A stretch of 64,000 nucleotides of DNA from Isoetes taiwanensis (taxonomy: Eukaryota; Streptophyta; Lycopodiopsida; Isoetales; Isoetaceae), in NCBI GenBank assembly GCA_021234155.1, contig JAJEKV010000004.1, forward strand, positions 24,655,662-24,719,661, written 5' to 3'. The notes under the pieces are model-generated. The model worked only from the letters and a program-made list of their open reading frames with translations, was not told the DNA's origin and ran no database searches. Below are positions 46,501 through 57,400 of the stretch, in pieces. The position numbers and the translations under genes were made by a program. Numbering within the stretch: position 1 is the first letter of the stretch; each line of letters starts with the position of its first letter.

Positions 46501-46904
46501 TTGCTTGCACCTCCACCTTTCTTTGCTTTTCCTGCATACAAAACTTCAGATGTGTCATCTTCATAAGCCACATTTTTCTGTTCAAATTCTGTCCTGATCA
46601 TTTGAATGGCATGCTCCTTGGACCTAGCAACATTTCTGATCAATGTAGCCAGCTGACTATTGTGAGACACAGATCTTGCCAAAGACAAGATTTGATATTG
46701 ATCATTTAGAATTATCCCAGGTCCCTCCAAATCTGCAATTATGGAGTCAAACTTTTCCAAATAATCAGTCATATTGTCTTTTTCAAACAACTTTAACTTC
46801 CTAAGCTGTTTTTCAAGCATGTCAATTTGTGAAGAAGTTTTGATCTCATATTGATTTACCATGTAATCCCACATCTCTTTTGGACTCATCCCTCTTAACT
46901 TCAA
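43471..46904 (-). pseudogene. Copia 1 polyprotein: gag C-terminus, protease, integrase, reverse transcriptase
   Basis: A 1070-codon frame (46904-43692). Order: second gag copy with two CCHC knuckles; protease (LIIDSGAKKIVTCD); GAG-pre-integrase (LKTWHNRMCHTNLANID); integrase core (LVHTDLCGP, FIDDFSRK, SDRGGEYLS, SPQQNGVAERKNRT, the DDE set). The RVT_2 reverse transcriptase follows (KWIFRIKIGADG, KARLVAQGFSQ, AVYGLKQSPREWY, LYVDDNIMVA as catalytic motif). A frameshift at about 43700 moves the reading frame to 43713-43590 (MLERFGMKSC...EEQKQMEEVPY). There LINE G interrupts before RNase H. Domains are otherwise intact. Confidence 0.95.
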
Positions 46905-47985
46905 CTAATAGCAGTGCCAACCTTACTTGTTATAATAGCTTGAGCCTCCATTACCTTCAGTTCATCTTCTGGTTCTGCACTTACAGTCATTCTTGAACTA
47001 ACAGGAACATCATTGCCTCCACCTCCTAATTGCACATGGTCAGCTTCTCTCCTTTTGCATTCTCTCAACAAAGTTTGATCACATGTCACGGTTTTCTTAG
47101 CTCCTGAATCTATGATTAACATTTTGTTAATCTTCTTTTGCAAACTATTTGAAATATTCAAAGTAGAATGCATTACCTTAGCAGTATCATCCTCATCCTC
47201 TTCTTCATTTGTTGTTGACTCTTTCACTACATTCAAGGATGGATTGCCTCTGCCTGCACCTCTCCCTCTTGCAAAGTTTCCTCTCTGATTAGCAGACCTT
47301 CCTCTGCCTCTACCTCTGCCTGCAGTCCCTCTTGGACTTGGGCAGTTTGCAGCAACATGCCCCTTCCCATCACAATTGAAACATTTTATAACTTTACCTT
47401 CATTAGGGCATTCATACTTGAGATGACCATATTGATTACAATTGTAGCAAGGCCCGAGCTTGTCCTTGCTTGCACCTCCACCTTTCTTTGCTTTTCCTGC
47501 ATACAAAACTTCAGATGTGTCATCTTCATAAGCCACATTTTTCTGTTCAAATTCTGTCCTGATCATTTGAATGGCATGCTCCTTGGACCTAGCAACATTT
47601 CTGATCAATGTAGCCAGCTGACTATTGTGAGACACAGATCTTGCCAAAGACAAGATTTGATATTGATCATTTAGAATTATCCCAGGTCCCTCCAAATCTG
47701 CAATTATGGAGTCAAACTTTTTCAAATAATCAGTCATATTGTCTTTTTCAAACAACTTTAACTTCCTAAGCTGTTTTTCAAGCATGTCAATTTGTGAAGA
47801 AGTTTTGATCTCATATTGATTTACCATGTAATCCCACATCTATTTTGGACTCATCCCTCTTAACTTCAACTTAATAACAGTGCCAACCTTACTTGTTATA
47901 ATAGCTTGAGCCTCCATTACCTTCAGTTCATCTTCTGGTTCTGCACTTACAGTCATTCTTGAACTAACAGGAACATCATTGCCTC
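46054..47985 (-). repeat. Tandem duplication (about 965 bp) of the copia 1 gag/protease-start region
   Basis: Two nearly identical units meet near 47019; the sequence CCTAATTGCACATGG recurs at about 46060 and 47025. Each unit spans the gag C-terminal half, both zinc knuckles, the Arg/Gly region and the beginning of protease (INKMLIIDSGAKK). Only a handful of differences are seen, for example the intact SPKEMW codon in the left unit and the stop in the right, and a one-base loss in CTTCAACT(T)AAT. The duplication is absent from normal copia architecture. Confidence 0.93.
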
Positions 47986-48199
47986 CACCTTCAACTGAAG
48001 CTTCACTGGTCTCCCCTGCAACAGAATTTCTTGATCTTGCAATTATAGAAGCTCTTTTGGTTTGTCCTCCATCAATGAGATACCACAAGTTTTCAAATTC
48101 AAGCACTTGCCTAATGCCTTGCTTCCAAATCTGAAAACCACTATCCCCTTTAAACACCTCAATAGAAGTCAGTAAATTTGCACCAAATCTTGTAGACAT
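46901..48199 (-). pseudogene. Copia 1 gag (first copy), nonsense mutation and duplication
   Basis: The start at 48199 (MSTRFGANLLTSIEVFKGD) gives the UBN2-type capsid region. The frame stops at 47840, where LRGMSPKEMW has become SPK-stop (AAAGAG to AAATAG). It reopens as MWDYMVNQYEIKTSSQIDM, then KLFEKDNMTDYLKKFDSI, two CCHC knuckles (CYNCNQYGHLKYECP, CFNCDGKGHVAANCP) and Arg/Gly repeats. It runs into the protease start and then abruptly back to the upstream linker (GGGGNDVPVSSRMTVSAEPE) because of a tandem duplication, and stops near 46901. Confidence 0.9.
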
Positions 48200-48210
48200 T
48201 ATGACAATGC

Positions 48211-48224
48211 TGGCTCTGATACCA
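48211..48224 (-). other. Copia 1 primer-binding site (initiator tRNA-Met)
   Basis: TGGTATCAGAGCCA on the minus strand, one base after the 5' LTR. This is the standard primer site of plant copia elements, complementary to the 3' end of initiator tRNA-Met. Confidence 0.95.
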
Positions 48225-48225
48225 A

Positions 48226-48875
48226 TGAAGGATTATGCCAAGATACTTTTAAAATTATGGCTAGATAACTTTCAATAGCAATGATGCAAATACTCTTCAA
48301 TTATGAATCAAGGCATTCAAATACTTCACTATTCACTATTCAAATAATCATTTAACGAACCATTGGAATTTTACTGTTCATATTGTATTGACTAATTTAC
48401 TGTAGCAGAGTTGAATCATATTTCGAGAGCCCAAGCACGATCTTTGAATTCATTAATCAATCTTATGTAATCACAAAGATAAGATCCAAAAGCATTACAC
48501 CTTTGTTTATATCCGGATCAGTCTGGCCGATCGGCCTGACCGACCTCTTAGCCGCACTTTGGGTCGACCATGGCATTCTATCATTCGACCGTTTTTCTCC
48601 ATTTCTATAATGGTTAAAATATACTAATCTGCAACTTTAACTTTTAACCTTTAACCATAGGTTAACGACCTAGGTTAGAATTTACCTAGGCCATTCCACT
48701 AACTTAGCAATAGCCATTGCATTTCATATTCACATTTGATCCCAATGTCAAACGACCATTGCCTAACTTGCTTTCAATCTCCCATTCCAACTGAGACTGT
48801 AGTTTTCCCTGCATACTCACAGAACTTTCTTCTCTGTAGATCTAAGCCATAATAGTACATGACTAATAACCTTCA
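48226..48875 (-). repeat. Copia 1, 5' LTR
   Basis: 650 bp, the promoter-bearing LTR for this minus-strand element, followed on the plus strand by target duplication GATGG (48876-48880). About 98% identical by eye to 38241-38884. Confidence 0.97.
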
Positions 48876-48880
48876 GATGG

Positions 48881-49659
48881 ATCAGACGCTTGCCCTGCAT
48901 TCCTTCTTACCTAGTTATGCCAAGATTTTGGAAATGAAGCATTGCCATATATCTTCGTGAACACTTTAATTTAGGGTTGAAAATAACATGCACAAAAACC
49001 TAAATCACCACCATACAATTCTTTTCCTCATAAAAAATCCACGGCTAAGAAAGGGATGCGCTCTAGAAATACTCTTTCGTACATGCACACAAATACATCG
49101 ACAAAATCATAGTAAAACCATAATAAAAAACGTATAAAAATCATAAAGGTAACCCCCTGTTATAATGCTAGATATTGAATATTATCTATGTATGAGTTCA
49201 TCACTGTAACCTTAAACAATAGAGAATAGTCGAAACACTGTAGCAATGAGAATATATGATCTTTCAATGAACCAACCTCTTATTCAGCCACTGATCAACA
49301 CTGAATCGATGTAATTAAATAATCTATATATCTTGTGTTATTTATCAGCATAAGGTTCCGGCAGTTAAACGTCACTGTTATGCTCATCTGATCCATCCTA
49401 TCTTTTGTGCATTGGACCGATATTATGTACAAAGGAAACTTCCAAGTCATTGGACCGAGATTCACCTATGTTCTCCCTTCGGGTTAAGCTTAATATAATA
49501 AGATTATGACCATTGAACCATGGTGTTGTTTTTCATCATCTCTAAAAAATTAGTACGTCCCCAAGTCACTAGTATTCATGTTTGCCTTCCCTTTTATCAG
49601 ATCATAGCCATAACCATTTGTAATGTAGATATTATCTGTCTCCAAATGTGCAACCTATA
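48881..49659. other. AT-rich flank of copia 1 without recognisable features
   Basis: No gene, RNA gene or repeat pair seen. It is the original target DNA into which copia 1 inserted. Confidence 0.4.
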
Positions 49660-50515
49660 ACTTAAGATTATGATGTGAACTCAAAAATTCCAACAAAAGG
49701 AATTGTTATACATTCTGCACCAAAACCATCTATAGAAGACACATTGAAACACAATGTGAAATATGATTTGAATGGCAAGAATTTTCCCAACACATCAGTT
49801 ACAGGGATTGAGATTCCATTAAGTAATGATTTGAAAAGTACAAAAGGAAGCATGAGTACTGATATGCCTGCTGCCTTACAAATGCATAAATCTCCTGGAG
49901 TCCTTGCTCCTCCAGCACAGGAATTACTTTCAGTCTAAGGGTCAAGATGTCCACATCAGCACGACTACAAACAGTCCCTCAAAGGTTCTCTGTTCAAATA
50001 GTTTTAATATTCTGACTGACCTATCTGAAGATTTTTGTGCAGATACAATGGAGCCAATTGCCTTTGTCCCCTCCTCTCACAATTCCCTTGAACCAATTAT
50101 CCATCAAACATCTGATCTCATTGACCTCTCCCCAGAAAATAACAGTCAACCATCCAGATGGCTTATCCCCAGACATTGCAATCCAGATTGCTGAGCTACA
50201 AGAAGAATTAAACTCAAAAGATATGGTTGTTCAAGATTCAGAGGACAGAATTAATAACATGGACTTCAGTGATTCAGGACATAAAGGTTTTATTGAGAAT
50301 GATGATATCAATAAGGAAAAAATAAGTTATCGAGGGGCAACTAAGGTTTCATCTAATGAAACAATGTGCAGCAATTCAGATCAATTGCATAAAGGCATGA
50401 GACTTATGGACTGGTACATGATGATTATATTCAAGTTTTGCCCATTTTATAACAATGTATTTGCATATCTTTGGGCGGCCCTTGGTATGCAATGCAGGGA
50501 ATTGAGATTTTGATG
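49660..50515 (+). pseudogene. L1-type ORF1 C-terminal fragment J (tentative)
   Basis: Open in three frames in turn: 49675-49938, 49904-50194 and 50037-50513. Near 50000 it reads SKVLCSNSFNILTDLSEDF, like the N-x-[FY]-x-x-L acidic motif after the basic region in plant L1 ORF1. A polar helical part follows (IAELQEELNSKDMVVQDSED). No endonuclease follows. The frame changes suggest a dead fragment; family assignment is tentative. Confidence 0.35.
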
Positions 50516-50792
50516 TAATGTGTTTCTTGAGAGTATATTTCCAATTCAATTTGTTCAGACTTTATAAATGAAAGTGACAATGTCCAGTTGTTTATTGTAT
50601 TTCTAGAATAGTTGTGCATTTTTATTTAGAACGATGGAATGAATGGTGCACTGTATTTGATCCTGTATAAACATAATTCTTGTGTTGCAATACTATTACC
50701 AAATAATGAATAAGCTAGGTTGCCAAAAATAGGCATATCAATAAAATACCTATGTTTGCTTTGATCCCAAAGGGCCCATTTTTTTTTTTTTT

Positions 50793-51238
50793 TAATATAC
50801 AACCAACACATAACTACCATTAACATTATTCAACTCAAACCATTACATCCAACACTTTTAAATTATACTCCCCCTAAAATCCCCATTGGTTTGGGTGCAT
50901 ATTCACATGGAGGTGACATAAGGCAGCGAGATACCCTTTAATTATACAATACATGTACAAAAATCAACACCATTTAGTACATTGCCTCAAACCTTAATAG
51001 TATTTTGTGAACTTCATACAAAAACTTGTACAAGCATACCCCATAAACGAGGATCGCTATCTATGAATCAAGGAATAATGGCAAATATACCCATCCAACA
51101 GCTCTTGATGCCGAAGTCACCCCCTGTGTGAATATGCACCCAAACCAAAGGGGCTTTTAGGGAGATTATAATTTAAGAGTGTTCGATGTAATGGTTTAAA
51201 TAATGTTAATGGTAGTTATGTGTTGGTTGTTATATCAA
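50793..51238. mobile_element. Foldback element with inverted repeats of about 118 bp
   Basis: 50793-50912 and 51121-51239 are inverted copies, about 88% identical by eye, sharing CCAACACATAACTACCATTA at the outer side and a CACCCAAACCAA core. The spacer is about 210 bp and non-coding. A related arm occurs at 36321-36418. MITE or foldback class; a poly-T run (50779-50792) lies at the left edge. Confidence 0.75.
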
Positions 51239-51289
51239 ATCCTACTACAAGAGACATGATTCTTACCTCTTTATAGGGCAGCCCTTGAT

Positions 51290-51740
51290 AGACACATCGT
51301 CTATTTCCAGGAGATTGTCAGTATGGATGATGCCAGTCTCCCGAACCTGGCTTACACTGTGGCAATGAGACTGCAACGGCTTAAGGCTTGTTGGAAGGAC
51401 AATAGAGCTCAGTGGCTAGCCAGATGGAATGTGCAGGGGCACAGGTGCATACATGTGAACACAGAGGCCGATCGCGACAGCCTGAGGCATTACTTTCACA
51501 ATTGTTTCCTCGGCAAGCTTTGGGATCCTAGGGCCCTAGAGCAGGTTGAAACGGAACATTTACAAGTGACACATAAATCCCATGCTAGATCAAGGCCCAC
51601 AACGCTACCTGCGTTCACATCTGCCCATGAAAAGTCGCATGTGCATTGTCTCCATTCGCACAGGTGCCCACCATATTTGAATTGAGTCAGGCAGGTGGAA
51701 TGGGGAGCCACGCGAAGACAGACATTGTCAGTGCTAGAGG
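51290..51740 (+). mobile_element. LINE 3' fragment of the D/F family
   Basis: The frame 51323-51685 (NLAYTVAMRLQRLKACWKDN, then RWNVQGHRCIHVNTEADRD) and HVHCLHSHRCPPYLN match the C-terminal part of LINE F (57480-57850) and LINE D (28860-29200). It starts directly after the foldback element and ends at REDRHCQC, the beginning of the zinc-binding motif. The following 51741-52190 holds nothing recognisable. Confidence 0.65.
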
Positions 51741-52189
51741 TATAGTATCTGACTGAGATTCTAAGTCTAGTTTACAAGAGAATTTCGAAAGGATTATGCC
51801 ATATACTTGGACACAAAACACCATATGGGAAGAATTTAGCAAATCCATGAGAGGACGTTTCAACAAAGATAGCCACTTGCATCGACAAAATGAGGAAGAG
51901 TGAGCAATCAACCACTAGCTTACCTTATCGCATTTTAGTTAAAAAGAATTGAATTGAATGCTGTCATCCATGAAAACGAGATGGTCTATGGATCCAAACA
52001 AAGGCCTATTCCTCTCCAGTATTAAAAAACCCTATCCCAAAGGATATTCGGGGGAAGCAATAATAGATGTACTCATAAACTGTACATGTTAATGTAATGT
52101 TCATGGATACAATTGGGCCCGCATGTCCAGCATCTTCTGAATGTAAGATGTTAATGCTTCTACCAATGGCGTGTTCATCATCACATGTA

Positions 52190-53960
52190 GCAGCTGGTTA
52201 GGTGTAACCAACTCCATATAGACCTATTTCTCGCTCTTTTCGAGCCCATCTGTCTGTCACAATTCTAAGGTGGTGTGATCCTGTGAAAGTGGATGCAATC
52301 ACTCTACGTTTTTCATGGGTAAATATGTTAAGAGGTATTGTTCTGAACCCCTTGCAAGCATAAGATTTTGTTTTTCGTAGTGCGATGTCTTTACATGTGC
52401 TCAAATACTATTTCATGCAATTGTGATCTTCATTGGTATGCACCTATATGCACCCTTGTTCCTGCACATACCATCTGGAGAACTAGATGGCTCAATTTTT
52501 CTTCCAATGGGCCCTTAAGGCATTGTGGACCAATGACCATTGTACAGGGGAGGTTTAAAAGGCGCGAAATTCCCATGCTTACCACTTTCTGGTAGTATCT
52601 GATGTGATGTTCCAGAGCAGCTCTTTAAAGAGGTAAAAACCTTGTCTCTTACTGAAGAAATTGATATGGGACCGTGGACTTGACTCCAAGTGCTCGAGTC
52701 AAAAAGGCTTTCTGTACCCCCTGTCATTCCAAATCCTCCCATGTGGTAAGTGATATCACTGCCCCCCATACTTCCACTTCATACAGAAACACTGGCTCCA
52801 CAAACATCTCTAACAGGTATGATTGTAGCTATCTTTCAACTTTGTGGCTATCATAGTATAAAGTTGGAATGGTACACTGAGAAGATTGAACCATTAAGCA
52901 TTTTATCTTTTAGAAATTTACGCATCGACTTGTGTTCTCACAAAAAAGACACAGAGCATGTAAGTGTTCTCGCAGCTCCATATGCCATAAGAGAAACATC
53001 ATCAGCGTACATAAGTTGCTTGATAATATAGTGTGTCAAATGATGTCCTCTGCCAACATTATTATCAATTGGTCAATGTACAAGCCAAAGAGTATAGGAG
53101 ATAGTGGACAACCCTGACATACTTCCATGTGGATACCCGATGCTAGAAACTTCGCAAATACCCTTTCATAGCTGTGTCTTGAAGATCTTGTGGAACTCCA
53201 AGCACTTGCAATCTCTGCCAAAGAAGCTCTCAAGGTATACTGTATCAAAAGCAGAAGTGAAATCCACAAAGTATATATAGAGGCCCTATTTCAAGCTTCG
53301 ACTATGTTCAATAACCATACACAATGTGAAGAAATGATATATCATAGAATGGCTTGATTGAAAGTCTATCTGTTCTAGAGCACGCATACCAGTATGTTCT
53401 GCCCATGTTGTCAACTTCTTCTTAGTAATACTGACTAATAGCTTGTAAAAAGTTGGACCTGAAATGACCATACAATAATTAGAAGGGTCGTTCTCATCAC
53501 CTGCTTTATGAATCGGAATGACCTTACTAATAGCCCAAGTTACTAGCAATCCTTCTTGCAAAGCTTGAGTTCAAAGAGCAGTGATAATTGAAAGCGATAG
53601 CGGACCCTTTCATTTAAGCAAGTTTGCCTGCAAACCTTGAAGACTGGAAGACTTTCCATTGGATAAATATCGCAATTCCTTTTTAACTTCCTCCTTTCTG
53701 AACTAAAGAATATTACCTTGAAGATCGGGAGACTTTCCATCGGATAAATGTCACAGATCTTCTTCAACTTCCTTTCTTGTGAGTTGAAGAATATTATCTA
53801 CCAAAGGAGGTACAATATTAGGAACTCCAGAACGATCACTGTTGAACCAATCATTCATCTCATCGCTGCATAGAAATATATCCAAGGATAGGATGTAGTT
53901 GACATAATATTTGGCGTCAGAATGCATGACGATCACATAGCAGCAATTCAAACGCTTCTA
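52190..53960 (-). mobile_element. LINE H: 5'-truncated LINE of the F family
   Basis: Minus-strand reading with frame changes: WAISKVIPIHKAGDENDPSN (53561 on), MRALEQIDFQSSHSMIYHFF, YFVDFTSAFDTV, GCPLSPILFGLYIDQL (53269-53036), QLMYADDVSLMAYG (catalytic YADD, near 53030-52985), FLYEVEVWG and a C-terminal part with CDRQMGSKRARNRS near 52230. The order equals LINE F. An in-frame duplication lies upstream of the reverse transcriptase (53636-53797). Stops and shifts make it non-functional. Confidence 0.75.
53636..53797 (-). repeat. 81-bp (27-codon) tandem duplication inside LINE H ORF2
   Basis: Two units with the same reading frame: KEVEEDL-x-HLSDGKSPDLQG and KEEVKKELRYLSNGKSSSLQG. GKSPGLDG is the conserved pre-catalytic motif of LINE reverse transcriptases and normally occurs once. 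Identity between units is about 80% by eye. Confidence 0.75.
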
Positions 53961-54489
53961 ATGATCGTTTACAAAGTGTATCTTCTTGTTTCTCAACACA
54001 AACTTATAATTCTTGATGGCACTTTGATGTGCATCTAGATTAATTATCTGCACAACTGTTTTTTTAATTGTTCACACTCTCAACACCAAACCATGGAATT
54101 TTAGGAAAGGATTTCTACTAGCATGAGCAACACCAAAGCAAGTGTACCAAAGCATGACACATCAGAAGCAATCAAAGCATCAACAAGCAGCATAACGCTA
54201 TTAGAGAGTTGGTAATCCAAAATACTTCCAAGCACAAAAGCTAATGTTATGTGTATATTCAACAAATCTAGAATTCTTCAAGCGAATGTGAGATGCATAA
54301 GCATGTTTATCGATTGGTTGAAGAGGTTCACTTTAATGACAAATAAAGTGGATAGTGATCAGAATTTATCTCCTCATCTCTACGTCTTGTTACAATTTAA
54401 AGATCTGAAATGATATTTAAATCTTTCACTTAAGAGATGACATAACCAACAAAACCATTTACCACCTTCGTGTCTATATTATCTGCATG
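53961..54489. other. AT-rich stretch without recognisable features
   Basis: Lies between the divergent LINEs H (minus) and F (plus). No open frame of note. Confidence 0.4.
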
Positions 54490-57400
54490 TAATACCTTTA
54501 GAAGTGGCCATTGCTCTCAAGCCATCCAACCCTGATGTGGGGGATGCGATACACAGAGTTGTTAAAACCCCTCGGGGTGCTATTGCCACGTCTGCTACTC
54601 GGGTTCTCAGAGCTGCTGCTGCACCCAATGTTGAAGTGGATATTGTGACTACTAATCCTGCCGCGGCCACCTCTACTCAGCATGCACCTGCCACTTCTAC
54701 TGCTCCACCCATTGCACACATTGTCACCCTTCGGGCTGCTGTTGTTTTCGCTACTCCTACTACTCCTGCACAGCCCCTTGATGCTGCCCCCCTTGATGGC
54801 GCAGCTAACCCGTCCATCAAATAGGGACAATGCTTGCGTATGGTCTCCTGGAATTGCAAGGGTTCCCTTGGCAGAAGGGAGATAGTCTTAACTCCATTGC
54901 GGCAGACATAGATCTCATCTTCCTTATGGAAACTTGGGAACATGCTGGGCACTGGATACCAGATATGCCAGGATATCAGCACTACTCATTGTTCAGTGAG
55001 TGCACAGAATGGGGACATGGCAGTATCGCCTCTTACTACCGCACAAACTTGGCACCATCAGTTTCGTTGCAGAAAACAGAAACAGACACAACTTGCTACC
55101 TCTGGGTTCGAGTGCAGAATCGCAGTGGTGACAATTTCTTTCTTGCATCATGTTACTTTCCACACGCAGAGTCCAACTTCTACTGCTACAACACGGATGT
55201 GGATAGGATGGATCCATATGTCGATCTATATGATGACATACAGCTGTACAGGCAGTTGGGCAGAGTTATGTTGCTGGGAGACTTCAATGCACGCACGAAA
55301 ACAGAATAGCTCATGAAGTTTGACCCGTTACCAAAGAACGTCCTGCAACTCCGTCCGGCAGAGACTGCTTGGCCACAAACATCAGCCGATGGCTCCCATC
55401 AGGTTAAGCGGCATGGCCGGCAATTGATTCAGATGTGCAGCATCTTTGATATGGTCGTATGCAATGGTTTGGCGCAGTGGCCCCTATCTGCCGGCTACAC
55501 TTGTAGGTAGGAAAACTAGGGAGGCAGATCCAGTGTTGTGGATTAAGTACTAGTGGTTGAACAAGACCTGCATCTCATCACCCAGCTCTGAATAGGCACA
55601 TATAATAGAGATGAGGAGACTGACTCGGATCGTCAGCTACTTTTCCTCCAAATACATTGGCATATGCACGGATCAAATGTGATCCACCCCCCCCTCCCCT
55701 CGTGCCTCAGCTGCGGCTGGATTACGACTGCGCGGTGACTTATGCCCAGATGCTGATACCTGACTTGGCAAAAATTCTGCAGCTCCCCATGCTACAACAA
55801 CAGATTGACGAGTTGGTCACAGTGCTTATGACTGCTGCAGAGAGATGCTTTGGTGTGTAAGCGCCCCTAAGATTCGGGAACTAGAATCTTTTCCCCGTAA
55901 CCGGGTTTGATGTTTGAATGTATAGACTTCAAGTCTGCCGGCTTCGATTGTGTCAACTCACCCCTCCTCTCGCGTCGGACAATACCGTCTTTTTGTGAAA
56001 GGAAAGAAATCCAGATATACTGCAGAGCATCAGAGGAAAATGTTTTATCTGCTGGAGTGGCATCCCAGAACATTTTGGAGAAAGGTAAGTCTTTGCAGCC
56101 TGCAAGAAATATCACTCTAGATCAATGGGTGCAATACTTGCACCAGCTCTATGATCCTCCTGGGGTTCGATTAGAGGTACCCCCCCCCAAAGGGGCCCGC
56201 CTTGAAAATCACGCAGGCGATGTCACTGGGGCCTCACCGCGCCTACGCCAATGGCAAGATGGCAGACTTAGATGGCATGCAGGCAGAGCTGCTCAAGTGG
56301 GCGGGACCACCAATAGTGCCCATCCTGGCCGCACTATTTAATAGGGCATTACATGAAGGATTTCCCCAACAGTGGACCACTAGCAGAGTAGTCTCCATCT
56401 ACAAGGCAGGAGACCTACACAGCCCAGCCAACTATAGAACAATCATGGTCAATTCACTCTTTGTAAAGCTAATGGCCAACATACTTGAACAGCAACTCAC
56501 GATGTGGGCAGAGGAGATAGAAGTGAGAGCGCTCACACAGGCAGGATTCAGGCCCCGACACTCCACCATTGACCATATGTTCATGCTCCGGATCTTGGTT
56601 GAGGATAGCAAGAACTGCCACCAGGATCTCTACTGCTGCTTTGTCGACTTTGCAAAAGCCTTTGACACTGTGCCTAGAGAAAAGTTGTGGGAAAGACTCA
56701 CACAATTGGGGGCCCTTGAAGACTTGCAAAATGCAGTATACAGGCTCTATGAGACATGTTCCGGCCGATTGACACCGGCAGGACCACTTGTCAATAGTAG
56801 TATTGGTGTCCTCCAAGGATGCCCGCCCTCCCGAGTTTGGCCTCTACATTGACCAATTGGAGGGGTGGCTTTATATCATGTGGTGACTTGTGCACTAGAT
56901 CATTAGGCAGCTTATGTACGCAGATGATGTGGACCTCCTAGCCCACGCCCCCGATGCCATGCAGCAGCACCTACATGCCCTGGATAGCTTCTGTCGGGCC
57001 ACTAGAATGAGGGTCAATTTGGCCAAAACTAAAGTCTTGCTTATCTCATCTTTGCGCCAGCCAAGGCTTCACTCCTTCACTTATTAGGGGCAAAATGTGG
57101 AGGTGGCGCACACTTACAAGTACCTGGGTATAGAGTTTTCCACTACCACATACTAGGACACTTCCATTTGATTGCGAGCAACTGCCAGTTGGAAGGCACT
57201 TTATGCAATGCAGAGTAATATTTGCAAAGCAGAGTCGTATGACTGGCCCCATATGTCCTACTTGTTCAGGGTTTTGCTGGAATCTGTTCTTTTATATGGG
57301 GTCAAAATCTGTATCCCGGGCTACGTGGAATGATTTGAAGCAGGTATAGAAAGCCTGCTTCGAGCGGGCGCTCCATAGCAGATCCTCCTGCTGGAGATCG

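Larger units (their letters stand above)
38241..48875 (-). mobile_element. Copia 1: complete Ty1/copia LTR retrotransposon with nested LINE G
   Basis: Two near-identical LTRs (38241-38884 and 48226-48875) begin TGAAGG and end CCTTCA. They are flanked by the same 5-bp target duplication GATGG (38236-38240 and 48876-48880). On the minus strand a primer site lies inside the right LTR and a purine tract (GAAGGGGAGAA, 38895-38885) inside the left LTR, so the element points left. Domain order is gag, protease, integrase, reverse transcriptase, RNase H, as in Ty1/copia. Without LINE G (4019 bp) and one gag duplication unit it would be about 5.65 kb. By eye the LTRs differ at about 11 bases plus one 6-bp indel, indicating a fairly recent insertion. 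Confidence 0.97.

Noticed and set aside
46392-46709. Plus-strand 105-codon frame, identical at 47357-47674
   Set aside because: Antisense shadow of the duplicated copia gag; identity reflects the DNA duplication.
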